DNA of 64,000 nt from Epichloe hybrida (GCA_019022495.1 JAFEKR010000004.1:372001-436000), one strand, 5' to 3'; positions 21,646-33,828 are shown, counted from the stretch's first letter. The notes: generated by a model from the sequence alone, not told the origin. Made by a program: numbers and translations.

Positions 21646-23234
21646 CTTAAGAGATAGGCCTAGCTTTAAAGCTAGGCCCCCCTAGAGCTTCTTAGACTTC
21701 TTAAGCTAGAAAGAAGTAAAAATAACCTTAACCTAGTTACTATATATAATAATAAGGCTAGTATACTAGTATAAAGATTTTTCCCTAAGCTAATAGTAAA
21801 TCTCTTATATATACTAGATCTCTCCTTCCTAGAGCTAGAAAATATACTATTACTAAATAAAGAATAATTTAAGTAAGAGAAAATTAATAATATCCTAGTA
21901 AATATAGCTAGCTAGAAGGCACTAGGAGATAATAAACTCCTAGTAAGCCTTATTAAAGCCTATAATAACCTAGCTAAAGATACTATAGCTAGGCTCCTAA
22001 ATATAGTCCTAGAAATAGGATACTTCCTAGCTTACTTCTAAACTATAAGGGTAGTAGTAATTAGGAAACCTAGTAAAACTACTAAGGAAATAAGAAAAGC
22101 TAATATATAAAGACTAATCTTACTACTTAATATAGTAGGAAAGATTATAGAAGTAATAATAGTAAAGTAACTTATAGCCTTTACTAAGGTAAAGAGGCTA
22201 CTCCCTAAACTCTAAATAAGTAATAGAATAAATAAATTAATAAAAACTATAATAAAAGTCCTTATTAAATATATTAGGGAGGCCTAAGGAAAGGGTAATA
22301 TTACCTTACTAGTATAAATAAATATATCTTTAGTATTTAATAAAGTTAGCTACTTATACCTAATATACTTACTTATAAAAATAAAAGTCTTATAATAGCT
22401 AATAGTAGTAATATAAAGCTTTCTTATAAATAAAATAAGCTAGCTTAGCTTTAATAAAAAACTCTCTAGACTATTTATAATTAAAGCTAGTACCTTATAA
22501 GGTTTACCCCTTTTCTTAATTCTCTTCTTACTTTACTTAGTAAAGCTTTATATTTACCTCTAGGCTATTCTAGGTATAGTAACTATAGGATTTATAAATA
22601 ATATAAATATAGTAGCCTTTAGTAAGAATATAGTATAAATCTAGAGAAAACTAGAAGCTATATAGAAAATCTATAAGAAATAAGTAAAGTAAGTAAAAGT
22701 TAAGTTTAACTTAGCTAAAACTAAACTTATATACTTTAGTAAGTTTTATAAACCTCCTTAGGCTAGAGTTTAACTTAAAGTAAAGGAAATAATACTTATA
22801 GAATTATATAAATTCCTAGGAGTATAAGTTAATAAAAAACTTAACTAAAGTACTTATAGAAATATTCTTAAGGGTAAGTTAGCCTAGTAATAGCTTATAC
22901 TCTCTAAGCTAGTAGTATTAGCCTAGGGATATAGCTTTAGAGATACTAGACTTCTATATATATAAGTAGTCTAGCTTATTCTTACTTATAAAGTAAGTGC
23001 TTACTATACCCTTACTAAGAAAGAAGAAAAGCTAAGAGAAGTAATAAAAAGCTTTATAGTAAATTAATTAGCTTACCTCTAGATTATTATAAGGGTATTT
23101 AAGGCTATACCTATTATATAACTAGAGGTTAAAACCTATATCCCCCCCCTAAACCTTTACCTAAATAAGATAAAGTAAAGGTTTAAAGATAGAATTATTA
23201 ATAGTAAGATAGTAAGGATAATCTAAGCTATAGC
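21646..23234 (+). pseudogene. Tad-like LINE reverse transcriptase, 5-prime half, RIP-degraded
   Basis: Non-LTR RT landmarks in order: Leu-Leu-Asn-Ile-Val-Leu-Glu-Ile-Gly-Tyr near 22005; Val-Val-Val-Ile-Arg-Lys-Pro-Ser-Lys near 22050; Leu-Ile-Leu-Leu-Leu-Asn-Ile-Val-Gly-Lys-Ile-Ile-Glu at 22118-22155; Leu-Val-Phe-Asn-Lys-Val-Ser at about 22330-22350 (from Phe-Asp-Asn-Val-Ser); and Gly-Phe-Ile-Asn-Asn at 22588-22602, the Phe-Val-Asp-Asp metal box with both Asp now Asn. A Phe-Lys-Ala-Ile-Pro then Leu-Glu-Val-Lys-Thr-Tyr segment follows at 23095-23140, with a run of eight C at 23142-23149 that shifts the frame. The endonuclease end is missing on the left. hAT-c interrupts the gene at 23235 and it resumes at 61178. 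Confidence 0.88.
21657..21678. repeat. 22-bp perfect palindrome
   Basis: The palindrome starts GGCCTAGCTT and its second half is the exact reverse complement. It lies 12 bp outside the hAT-b terminus, in LINE sequence or in an older junction. It could form a cruciform or RNA hairpin. No neighbouring copy was seen. Confidence 0.8.
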
Positions 23235-23390
23235 CAGAGTATTGCACTACAATGTGTATTGTAGTATAGTTTTTGTAGTGTAGTGTAGTTACTATACTAC
23301 AAACTACACTACACTATAAACTACACTAACTACAAATACTACATTTGTAGTGTTAGTAAAAATATTTATCTTAGCTTATAATATCTTTAT

Positions 23391-23460
23391 AATAGCTTAT
23401 AATAGCTTATAATAGCTTATAATAGCTTATAATAGCTTATAATAGCTTATAATAGCTTAT
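23391..23460 (+). repeat. 10-bp tandem array AATAGCTTAT in hAT-c
   Basis: Seven perfect tandem copies of AATAGCTTAT with degenerate units on both sides (about 23370-23475). This perfect state amid RIP-mutated sequence suggests recent expansion or turnover, since RIP acts on longer duplications. Confidence 0.92.
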
Positions 23461-23699
23461 ATATATTACTTATATAACTTATATAACTTAAAATATAATA
23501 AGTGTTAAAGTTTAATTAAAAATAAATAAGTAATAAACTAATAAAATATAAGTATAAGTATAAATAAGTAAATTACTATAAGAAAAGCTAAACTTTTTAG
23601 TTATTTAGTATTTTAAGGTTTTTTAAAATATTAATAAAATAAAATAACTTTCTCTTTTATATTTTTTAATATTATAATAAAGCTAATTAGACTTATTTT

Positions 23700-24171
23700 A
23701 TAGTTATTAAGTTATTATAGTATATAAAATAAAAGTGGGTCTTAGTATTATATCTAAAAATAAGTTTAACTAACTATAATAAAGCTTATTAAAGTTATTA
23801 TAGCTATTAAAGTAGTTATAGTATATAAAATAAAAGTAGGTCTTAGTATTATATCCTAAAAAAGGTTAAACTAACTATAATAAAGCTTATTATAGTTTTA
23901 TAGTTATTAAAGTCATTATAGTATATAAAATAAAAATGGGTCCTAGTATTATATCTTAAAATAGGTTATAGTGGTTATAATAAAGCTTATTGGAGTTATT
24001 ATAGTTATTAAAGTAGTTATAATATATAAAATAAAAGTAGGTCCTAGTATTATATCTTAAAATAGGTTATAGTGGTTATAATAAAGCTTATTAGAGTTAT
24101 TATAGTTATTAAAGTAGTTATAATATATAAAATAAAAGTGGGTCCTAGTATTATATCCTAAAATAGGTTAT
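23700..24171 (+). repeat. hAT-c minisatellite, left part
   Basis: About four units of 95-112 bp. Each contains AAAATAAAAGTGGGTCCTAG, then TATTATATCCTAAAATAG and TATAATAAAGCTTATTAGAG. It continues after the copia A element C insertion at 44943. The unit motif AAGTGGGTCC is the reverse complement of the GGACCCACTT motif in hAT-a and hAT-d. Confidence 0.88.
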
Positions 24172-24427
24172 TGTTGATTCCTTCGGATCTTCATCGGTTC
24201 AATCGTGGCCAAAGACCAGACCAATTGTGGGTCCAGCGCAATGCATACAATATAATTAGCTACATTAATTCGCCACCCCCTCTTTTGCCTTATATACAGA
24301 TTTCGCCCACTTTTCTAGTATCTAGACTTTCCCTCTTTTCTCCCTCTTTCCTAGCTAGCTAACTAACTATTATTAACTTTAATTATACAGGATTTATTAC
24401 CTGCGTAGGACCTTGGTGTAACTAACA
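24172..24427 (+). repeat. 5-prime LTR of copia A element C
   Basis: 256 bp, starts TGTTGATTCC, ends CTAACA. The outer half is preserved (CATCGGTTCAATCGTGGCC); the inner end is partly converted (ATACAGGATTTATTACCTGC). A 63-codon open frame at 24171-24362 mirrors the one in the el1 LTR and is not taken as a gene. Confidence 0.95.
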
Positions 24428-24634
24428 CTAATTAGTGGTTAACTTTATAACCATAGATAAGCTAGGTATTATAAGAAAAGATATTTTTATAAACACTACT
24501 ACTACTACCCCTTGTTATACTTTAATAGTTATTGTAGTAAAGAGGCATAACTATATAAGTATGCTAAAGGAAAAGACTAAAATCCTAGTTATAGGCTTAT
24601 TAGACTTCTAAGGAATTAATCTATTAACCCTTAG

Positions 24635-24891
24635 TGTTGATTCCTTCGGATCTTCATCGGTTCAATCGTGGCCAAAGACCAGACCAATTATGGGTCCGGC
24701 GTGATGCACGCGATGCGATTGGCTAGATCAATTCGCCACCCCCTTTTATGCCTTACATACGGATTTCGCCTACTTTTCTAGCATCTAGACTTTCCCTCTC
24801 TTCTCTCTCTTTCCTAGCTATTTATCTAACTATTATTAACTTTAATTTATACGGGATTTATTACCTGCGTAGGACCTTAGTACATCCAACA
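24635..24891 (+). repeat. 5-prime LTR of copia A el2
   Basis: 257 bp, starts TGTTGATTCC, ends CCAACA. Lightly mutated; the outer half keeps CGCGATGCGATTGGC near 24708. Confidence 0.95.
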
Positions 24892-25789
24892 CTAATTAGT
24901 GGTTAACTTTACAACCACAGATAAGCTAGGTATCATAAGAAGAGATATTTCTATAGACACTACTGCCACTACCCCTTGTTATGCCATAATGGTTATTGTG
25001 GTAGAGAGGCACAACTACATAAGTGTGCTAAAGGAAGAGACTAGAATCCTAGTTATAGGCTTGTTAGGCTTCTAAGGAATTAATCTATTAACCCTTAGGC
25101 TTAGGGATATAACTTCATTATATCTATCTAGGATATTGTTATTAATTATTAATTTTATCGTCCATCACGAGAAAACTAACCAAACAACCGAATCTATTAC
25201 CGCGAGGCATTTATTTCGAACCTAACGTTAAACAACCTTAGCCAAGCTAGCTAACATATTTATAACTTCTCTATAAATATTCCCTTTATCTAATAGACCT
25301 TTAATCCCTCCCTATAAGCATCTACTACTTGTTTTTTGCCCCCTTTATTATTAGTGCTATTCGCCCCGTACCTGTTAGTAAGAAAGAGAGATTACCTCTT
25401 TCTCTTCTTCCCTTCTTTTCACAAAAAACAGGAAGTGGCAATTCCTATTATTCCCTTGTTACTTTTCCTATTATTTTCTAGTTACTTTTAGAACTTATAT
25501 TGCTTTCTTTATCTCTATTGATTTATTCTTATTACTGCTTTTGCTGCTTCTACTACTTTTTCCTCCGTTTTTCCTGTTTTCGTAATCTTCTAATTTCATT
25601 AGAGCGACAACGCTCCTGAAAAGCAAAAGAAAAACCTCGTAACGGCAACGGGCAAACATAGGAGCTTAATTAGTAGTAAAAACAATAAATTAGCAATGTT
25701 CCTTTTATAGTTAAAGATAGCAAAGGAATCTAGACTTTCTATAAGAGGAAGGGCTACTAGTAATAGCAAGGCTCTAATTATTACCCCTA

Positions 25790-27290
25790 AGAGACCTCAA
25801 AGGCATAAATTACCCCTATGCCTTTAATAGCTCACTTATGAATTCTTGTATAACTAGAAAGAATCTATTAAGCTAGATCTAGATACTACTACATAGCTTA
25901 AGCTTAATAACCAAATTGCGAGATTTATTAACCTTAGTAAGTATTAAGGTTAGAGAGATAATAACTTATAGGAGTTATTCTAAGAAGACTTCGAAGGCTA
26001 GTCTAAAGACACCTTTAAAAGGGCATCTAAGGATATTATTAGAGAATTACGTAATTCTTTACAAGATCATAGCGTTCTTATTAGGTAAGGCCTAGGATAT
26101 TTAATCCTAGTATTACTTAAGGAAGTGCTTAATTAAACCTTAATACCCCTTTAGTTATAGGAAAGATTATAAGAAAGACCATGATCTTCTAAACCCCTAG
26201 AACCTTAATATTAATAGCCCTAACAACCTACCCTAGAAATTAACCTTCCCTAACCCTAGAGACTACTTAAACCCTTATAAGAACCCCCGTAATAATCCCT
26301 ATTATATTAACAGCTCTATCTAGATAATCATTATTAAGAATAACTAGTAAACCATTATTCACAATAAATTATGCCTTTATAGTAATTCCCCTCCGAAGAT
26401 TAAATCACAAAGAAAATCTCAGAGCTTATAAAGATATATAAGGATAGCAACCGCTATAGTAAAAAGCTATATAACTTCTTAACGCTAAAGATTACGCTCT
26501 TTAAAAACAAGTGTAATAGAATTAACCTTCCTTAAACGTATTATTAGAAGGCTTTCCTTATTATATTAATAGGTAATACTAAGTAATACTACCTTAATTA
26601 CCTCTTTAGGAATAACTATTCCTATAAAGAGATAATTACTTATATCTATCAGCGCTTTAAGACAAAAAGTAACTAGTAATTCTATTACTATAAGTGGAGT
26701 AGCATAACACTAAAGAGCATAATTAAGAAGAACCCTAATAAAAGTAAGCTTAAGTGCCTTAAGATTATGTTATTAACCCTTAAGAAGATCTATAGAGGCC
26801 TATACCCTACTAAGATAGTAGATACTAAACTTTATAAGCAAGCCTTAAACGCTATAGCTAGTATGCCTGAATATTAGATAGTAAAATACATACACTCCGT
26901 AAGCTTTAAGAGTCTTACTAGAGACCTCCGCAAGGTAATCACTATTATAAAATCAAATAAGAAGTCCTCCTAATACCTTTAGTACTAATAAGGAGACCCT
27001 CTAGAGGCTATGTTTACTAATTATTAGTACGGATAGTAATTATCCCCCTGCGGCGGAGGAAGCTATTATAGATAAAGTCCTAGGCTAAGCACTAAGCACT
27101 GCTTTATATATAGTAAAAGCAGCTGCTAGTCTTCTAATCACTCCACTAAAGAGTATTAAAAGGAGAAAGACTACTAGTAAGCTAGCAAGACATACTATAC
27201 ACCCCTTTTAGAGAAGAGATTCTAGGCATTCCTTACCTCCTATAAAGGGTAGGATAATAATAAGCCTAATAAAGGCTTAGGTTAGAATTA
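25790..27290 (+). pseudogene. copia A el2 gag, decayed
   Basis: The frame around 25850-26050 reads Lys-Glu-Ser-Ile-Lys-Leu-Asp-Leu-Asp, then Asn-Gln-Ile-Ala-Arg-Phe-Ile-Asn-Leu-Ser-Lys, with stops at Gln/Trp positions. The zinc knuckle at about 27100-27150 reads Cys-Phe-Ile-Tyr-Ser-Lys-Ser-Ser-Cys-(stop for Trp)-Ser-Ser-Asn-His-Ser. This matches the Cys-Phe-Val-Cys...Cys-Trp-Ser...His knuckle of fungal copia Gag, with only the second Cys lost. The start is not defined. Confidence 0.72.
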
Positions 27291-27539
27291 GGAATTATAT
27301 CTTTTAGCCTACACGGAAGCTAAAGATAATAATAATAATATAGAGGAGCTACTATTAATAGCATACCTAAGTATTATATAATTCTTCTGCTTCAGACTAT
27401 AGACTAACCACAACGCCGCTAACGTTAATATCCTAGCGACCTTACATAATTAAGCTTTTTAACACGCATTCCTTAAATAAGAGCTTTATAAGCTATAAGA
27501 GTGCAATAAAGGCTCGATTTACTATATCTCTAAAGAATA

Positions 27540-28560
27540 CTATTCTAAAGAGGTTTTTAGAGGGATTATACCTAACACTAGCGCCGCAGGAAAGTTAACT
27601 ATAAGAGAGGCATAAGTAAAGGCTCTATTAAGATTAATACCTTTATTAAAGGTAACCCCCTACGAGCCCTAAATTATCACATTCAGCGCCGGATTAGTAC
27701 TTATAACAGGAATCCTTTATATGCCCACAGAACTCGGAGAGCTTGAATTTTATATCCTTAACATAGCTACCCCCTTTCTCTTCTTAATTACTAATATAGA
27801 TAAGATGTAAGTCAAGATTAATAACCTCGCTAACGTACTTATCCAAGGTAATAAGACTATACCTATCATGTAATAATAGGGCTATCCTTAGTGGTTACTA
27901 AAAGAAAAGGAAATAGTTGCCTTCCACCTTTTAGAAGGAGATATTCGTTAATTATATTATTAACTTAGTTACCCTTCTATTTAACAGCTTGTAAAGATCC
28001 TTCACTAAGCTAGTCATAAAGTTAAACGCTAGGCAATTAAGGAATTAACTAAAGTCTACTACTATTACTAGATATATAGAAAGGCCCCTGGCTAATTCAA
28101 ATTCACAATCAAGGACAATCACGAATTTAACTACAAGATTATCGTTAATATCGTGTAAATCGATAGCTAACTAGTGCTTTATATCATTAATTTAGTAACC
28201 TTGTTCTAGGTAGCCTAGTTCCTTAATCCAAAGAAGCAGAAGGCTTAAGATATCTAGGATATAATTCGCGAATATTAGATTAATACTTATCTTAGACCTC
28301 TAGATTAGATTATCCACAATACTAGTAATAACTTTACTTCCACTAAATTCAAACATTATGCTCGATTAATATTAATTAAAACTAGTGAGATGCTAATTAA
28401 AGCCCATAATAGCATTGGAAAGGTTAAGAGATACTATAGACCTCTACGCCGAGCCTATAATATCATTATAGACTTAATTAGAACGGAGCTTGCGCTAGAG
28501 CAACGTCTCTAAATAGCTATTAAGGTAATTAATAACTCTATAGGCCTAAATAGTATTATC
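27540..28560 (+). pseudogene. copia A el2 protease and integrase, decayed
   Basis: Protease: Gly-Ile-Ile-Pro-Asn-Thr-Ser-Ala at 27562-27585, from Gly-Ile-Met-Pro-Asp-Thr-Gly-Ala, followed by Ala-Thr-Pro-Phe-Leu-Phe-Leu-Ile-Thr-Asn-Ile-Asp-Lys near 27765-27805. The GAG-pre-integrase stretch is about 27880-28060. Integrase core about 28070-28550: Tyr-Gln-Ile-Asn-Thr-Tyr-Leu-Arg-Pro-Leu-Asp, then Ile-Ile-His-Asn-Thr-Ser-Asn-Asn-Phe (from His-Asp-x-Gly-x-Asn-Phe), then Ala-His-Asn-Ser-Ile-Gly-Lys-Val-Lys-Arg-Tyr-Tyr at 28403-28440, then Leu-Arg-Arg-Ala-Tyr-Asn. Two of the catalytic Asp codons are now Asn codons. Confidence 0.85.
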
Positions 28561-29439
28561 CTAACTATACTAGTCTTTAGAGGCTACCTATAGATAATAG
28601 ATGAGTTACTACTAAGCGTCTCTATTATTTAACATACTAAGGTAATTCATAAAGCTACTAATAAAGTCTAATATCTTCTAGCTTCACGGCAGGTCTGTAA
28701 TGCCCTTAGAGCCTAGAATAGCCCTAATATAGCGCCTATATATTAGCTATCCCTATAGGCTAATATACGCATATAGAGAGAGAAAGGTAGCTAGCATAGC
28801 CTATATAAGCTACTTACTACTAATAAAGAGACCTATACTATTAACATGCCCTATAGCCTAGCAAAGTTTCGCTTTATAGTAGTAAAGCCTTACTATAAAG
28901 ACCTATGTATTATAGAGAGGCTGGAGTAGTAGGAGATAAAGCCCTATAATCCGCTAGAGTAATAGCTAAGTAACGCAGAGGAAGGAGAAGCTATATAACT
29001 AACTACTACTAATAAAAGAGATTCTTTAATAAAAGAAGGCAAAGAGCCACAGGCACTAGCTAAGAGAAAGTAAAGGAGACTAAGGAAGGCCCTTATAGTG
29101 TAATTTATAAGTACAGGAGAGTCTAATAAAGAGGCTTATAAAGCCTAAAAGGCCCTAAGGGAAAGCTATTAAGTTAAAGACTTATTACTATACCTTAAAG
29201 GAATAAAAGCAAGGAAAAGAAGACCTTATAGCCCTAAGAAGGATATTAGCCTAGTTTAGCTTTATATACTTATAAATAAAGATTAAGAGGAGGCCTTTAT
29301 TCAAGAGATTATAACTAGAGGGATGCTAAGCATAGCATTCCTTATAGTAAAAGAAAAGGCTAATTAGAACCTTACCCTTTAGCTCTACTAAGAAGGAAGG
29401 ATTATAACCCTAGGAAAACCCTTTAAGTAATCTAATTAA

Positions 29440-30210
29440 GCTAAGATTAACGCTTTATAAGCTCGTAATATGTTTAAATTCATCAAGTTTAACCTAGTAA
29501 AGCACAGAGGTCACAGAATCTTTAATTCTCGTATAGTTAGAAAGATTAAAGGCAAAGGAACGGACTCACCGTACAAGAAATCTCGTCTTATTATACAAGG
29601 TTATAATGACAAAGGAAAGGAATTTATCCTAACGCAATCGCTAACAATATAACAAGCAAGCTAACGCCTTATCGTAGCTATTGCTTCGTTGTTAAGAAGA
29701 AGAGGCATTTACCTTTGGATTCGCGATATCACGCAAGCCTACACTTAATCGCACACGGTGCTAATAAGGCTAATTATTGTAAGATTACTAAAGCAAATTA
29801 CATATCTCTTTCTAGAAGGGACTATAATTAAATTAATCAGACCTCTTTACGGGATCACAGAGGCCAGAACCCACTAGTAAGTAACATACTTCTATTACTA
29901 TAGGGATAACCTTAATATAATAACTTTAACCTACAATCCTTACTTATTAATCACAGCCCTAAATAATAAGAACCTCTTTAGCATTATTAGAATACAAACC
30001 GATGATACATTAGGCCTAAGCGATAATAACTTCTTCTAAAAAGAAGAGAAAGAGCTCTAGAAGGCTAATTTCATAGCTAAAGAAAAGCAATAATTAACCG
30101 CTAAGAATTCCCTTATCTTTAACAGCTATATCTTAACCTAAAACACTAATAATTTGCTAATCTTAACCTAGAAAGGTTAGAGTTAGAAGATTAAGGAAGT
30201 TAATTCTTAA
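29440..30210 (+). pseudogene. copia A el2 reverse transcriptase, decayed
   Basis: The first 60 codons (29470-29652) are open and read as the start of fungal copia RT: Met-Phe-Lys-Phe-Ile-Lys, then Arg-Ile-Phe-Asn-Ser-Arg-Ile-Val, then Gln-Gly-Tyr-Asn-Asp-Lys-Gly-Lys-Glu-Phe-Ile-Leu-Thr-Gln-Ser. After one stop the frame continues: Ala-Ser-Gln-Arg-Leu-Ile, Trp-Ile-Arg-Asp-Ile-Thr-Gln-Ala-Tyr, Pro-Leu-Tyr-Gly-Ile-Thr-Glu-Ala, and Ile-Gln-Thr-Asp-Asp-Thr-Leu-Gly-Leu-Ser near 29992-30020, which holds the intact Asp-Asp metal box. This copy most nearly retains a working active site. Confidence 0.9.
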
Positions 30211-30379
30211 TCCCTAATAGCAAAGCAAGACTACGTGGAACAATAAGCCTAAGGAAGCTACATCATAACTATGTGTTAACTAGAAGCTTCCTATAACCTA
30301 TTAATTATAGCTTAATACTAAGAACCCTTTACTAAAGATATCACACGCCTTAATAAACGCCTTAAGTGGCAGATTAAGA

Positions 30380-30950
30380 ATCAATAACGCGGACTATAAT
30401 ACATCCCTTTGGTTCTTAAAGAGGCAAAGCTCTTCGTGTTTATAGATAGATCGCTCGCTAATAACAAGGATTTAAGCTCACAGATTAGGTACGTAATTAT
30501 GATTAGCAACGAGATAATACAAGACTACAATACCTTTATTATAAAAGGTAACATCATTACGTACAGCTTAACAAAGAGCAAGAGAGTCACTTATAGCGCG
30601 CTTGCCTCCGAATTATATAGCATAGTTCAAGGCGCAGACATTACCTACACAATTTCCACAACTCTCTATTAGATCACGGATTAATTAAAGATGCCTTGGA
30701 TTCCTATGATTCTCTGTACTAACTCTTTTTCATTATATAAATATCTTATAAAGCTAGGAACTATAAAGGAGAAAAGACTAATAATTAATATCATAGCTTT
30801 TTGTTAATCATATAAGAGGCACGAGATCTACGAAGTTAGGTGAATTAACGGCAATAACAATCCGGCAGATGTGATAACTAAATCATCGCCAAATTCGTCG
30901 CTTTCCTCTTTAATTAATTTAAACGAATTAATAATTCGTGTTAAAGGATA
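30380..30950 (+). pseudogene. copia A el2 RNase H, partly open
   Basis: Open from 30409 to 30672 (87 codons): Leu-Phe-Val-Phe-Ile-Asp-Arg-Ser-Leu-Ala-Asn-Asn-Lys-Asp-Leu-Ser-Ser-Gln, then Ser-Leu-Thr-Lys-Ser-Lys-Arg-Val-Thr, then Ala-Ser-Glu-Leu-Tyr-Ser-Ile-Val-Gln-Gly. The Asp, Glu and later Thr-(Asn for Asp)-Ser pattern is the RNase H active site of copia elements. After a stop it ends with Val-Arg-Trp-Ile-Asn-Gly-Asn-Asn-Asn-Pro-Ala-Asp. It would have removed the RNA strand during copying. Confidence 0.9.
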
Positions 30951-31146
30951 GGTAAAGAGACCTGTGATATTAGGAAACAGGAGCTTAGGCAAGGAATAAT
31001 AGATTAATTTAATTAACCAATGCCACGACGGCCAATCAGAGTAGCGGATTCCTATTAAGGGATCTACTAGTATACACTTTCCTTTAATCTAATTTTTATT
31101 ATGTTTTTAAGCTCTTTAGCTATAAAGGAAAAAGAGAGATTACTAG

Positions 31147-31403
31147 TATTAATTCCTTCGGATCTTCATTGGTTTAATCGTGGCTAAAGACTAGACTAAT
31201 TGTGGGTCCAGCGCGATGCACGCGATGCGATTGGCTACATTAATTTGCCACCCCCTTTTGTGCCCTACATACGGATTTCGCCTACTTTTCTAGCATCTAG
31301 ACTTTCCCTCTCTTCTCTCTCTTTCCTAGCTATCTATCTAACTATCATCGACTTCAATTTATACGGGATTTATTACCTGCGCAGGACCTTGGTGCATCCA
31401 ACA
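31147..31403 (+). repeat. 3-prime LTR of copia A el2
   Basis: 257 bp. The first bases read TATTAATT, the TG terminus having lost its G to RIP on this inner side. The outer end GCGCAGGACCTTGGTGCATC is preserved. An open frame at 31200-31493 runs out of the LTR into element C and is a chance product. Confidence 0.94.
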
Positions 31404-33600
31404 CTTAGGCTAAGGGATATAACTTTGTTATATCTATCTAGGATATTATTATTAATTATTAATTTTATTATCCATTATGAGAAAACTAACTAACTAACTA
31501 AATCTATTACTACGAGGCATTTATTTCAAACCTAACGTTAAATAACCTTAGCTAAGCTAGCTAATACACCTATAACTTCCCTTTAACACATTACCTTTTA
31601 ATAAACCTTTAATCTCTCCTTATAAGTATTTACTACTTATTTTTTGCCCCCTTTATTCTTAGTGCTATTTGCCCTATGCTTATTAGTAAGAAAAAAAGAG
31701 ATTACCTCCTTCCCTTCTTTTTATAAAAAACAGGAAGTAATAATCCCTATTATTTCCTTATTACTTTTCTTATTATTTTCTAGTTACTTTTAGCACTTCT
31801 ATTACTTTATTTATCCCTATTAATCTATTCTTATTACTACTTTTACTACTTTTTCTTCTGTTTTTCCTATTTTTATAATCTTCTAATTTTATTAAAGTAA
31901 TAACACTCCTAAAGTGTAAAAGAAAACCTTTATAATAGTAATAAGTAAACATAGGAGCTTAATTAGTAGTAATAATAATAACTTAATAGCATCCCTTTTA
32001 TAGTTAAAGATAGTAGAGAAATCTAGACCTTTTACTAGAAGAAGGGCTACTAGTAATAGTAAGGCTCTAATTATTACCCCTAAAAGACCCTAAGAGTATA
32101 AGTTACCCTTATGTCTTTAATAGCTTACTTATAACTTCTCTAGTAATTAGAAAGAATTTATTAAGCTAGATCTAGAGACTACTATATAGCTTAAGCTTAA
32201 TAACTAAATTATAAGATTTATTAACCTAAGTAAGCATTAAGGTTAGAGAGATAATAACCTATAGGAATTATTTTAAGAAGACTTTAAAGGCTAGTCTAAA
32301 GATACCTTTAAAAGGGCTATAAAGTATATTATAAGAGAATTATATAATTCCCTACGAGATTATAGCGTTTTTATTAAGCAAGGCCTAGGATATTTAATCC
32401 TAGTATCCCTTAAAGAAGTGCTTTATTAAACTTTAATACCTCTTTAGTTATAGGAAAGATTATAAGAAAGACTATAATCTTCTAAACCCCTAGAGCCTTA
32501 ATATTAATAGCCCTAATAACCTACCCTAGAAATCTACCTTTCTTAACCCTAAAGACTACCTAAACCTTTATAAGAGCCCCTATAATAATCCCTATTAAAT
32601 CAATAGCTTTATCCTAATAATTATTATTAATAATAACTAGTGGACTATTATTTATAATAAATTATGCCTTTATAGTAATTCCCCTCTAAAGATTAGATTA
32701 TAAAGAAGATCTTAGAGCTTATAAAAATATATAAGAATAGTAACTACTATAGTAGGAAGCTATATAACTTCTTAACGCTAAAGATTATGCTCTTTAAGAA
32801 TAAATATAATAAAATTAACCTTCCTTAAATATATTATTAGAAGGCTTTCCTTTTTATGTTAATAGGTAATACTAAATAATACTTCCTTAATTACCTCTTT
32901 AGGAATAACTATTCCTATAAAGAGATAATTACCTATATTTATTAACACTTTAAGATAGAAAGTAACTAGTAATTCTATTACTATAAATAGAGTAGTATAA
33001 TATTAAAGAATATAATTAAGAAAAACACTAATAAAAGCAAGCTTAATTACCTTAAGATTATATTACTAACCCTTAAGAAAATCTATAGAGGGCTATACCC
33101 TACTAAAATAGTAAATACTAAGCTTTATAAGTAAGTATTAAATGCAAAAGCTAGTGTGCCTAAATATTAGATAGTAAAATATATACACTCCCTAGGCTTT
33201 AAAAGTCTTACTAAAGACCTTTATAAGGTAATTACTATTATAGAATTAAATAAGAAGTTCTCCTAATACCTTTAATACTAATAAGAAGACCCTCTAGAGG
33301 CTATATTTACTAATTATTAGTATAAATAATAATCCTATAGCAGAGAAAGCTATTATAAATAAAGCCCTAGGCTAAGCACTAAGCGTTACTTTATATATAG
33401 TAAGAGTAGCTGCTAGTTCTCTAATTACTTTACTAAAGAGCGTTAAAAGAAGAAGAACTACTAGTAGGCTAGTAAAAATTATTATATACCCCCTTTAGAG
33501 AAGAGATTCTAGGTATTTCTTACCTTATATAAAGGGTAGGATAATAATAAGCTTAATAAGGGCTTAGGTTAAGATTAGGAATTATATCTTATTAAATATA
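31404..33600 (+). pseudogene. element C leader and gag, decayed
   Basis: Resumes after target copy CTTAG with the rest of the leader (to about 32080), then gag. The zinc knuckle near 33387-33435 reads Tyr-Phe-Ile-Tyr-Ser-Lys-Ser-Ser-Cys, with both first Cys codons converted to Tyr. It shares with el4 a short deletion just upstream (near 33335-33345) that el1, el2 and el3 lack. Confidence 0.75.
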
Positions 33601-33828
33601 TAAAGGCTAAGGATAATAATAATAATATAGAGGAGCCACTATTAATAGCATATCTAAGCATTATATAATTCTTTTACTCCAGACTATAAACTAACTATAA
33701 TACCACTAATATTAATATCCTTATAACCTTAAATAATTAAGCCTTTTAATACGCATTCCTTAGATAAGAGTTCTATAAGCTATAAGAGTGTAATAAAGGC
33801 TTGATTTACTATGTCTCTAAAGAATATT

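Larger units (their letters stand above)
24635..31403 (+). mobile_element. copia A el2, complete, least mutated copy
   Basis: 6769 bp, LTRs 24635-24891 and 31147-31403, target duplication CTTAG at 24630-24634 and 31404-31408. It inserted into the leader of element C. It keeps the most CG sites and the longest open stretches of pol, so it is the best template for reading the family. The leader runs from 24892 to about 25790. No full frame is open. Confidence 0.96.

Noticed and set aside
31200..31493. 97-codon open frame, the longest in the window
   Set aside because: It begins in the el2 3-prime LTR and runs into element C leader, so it did not exist before the insertion.
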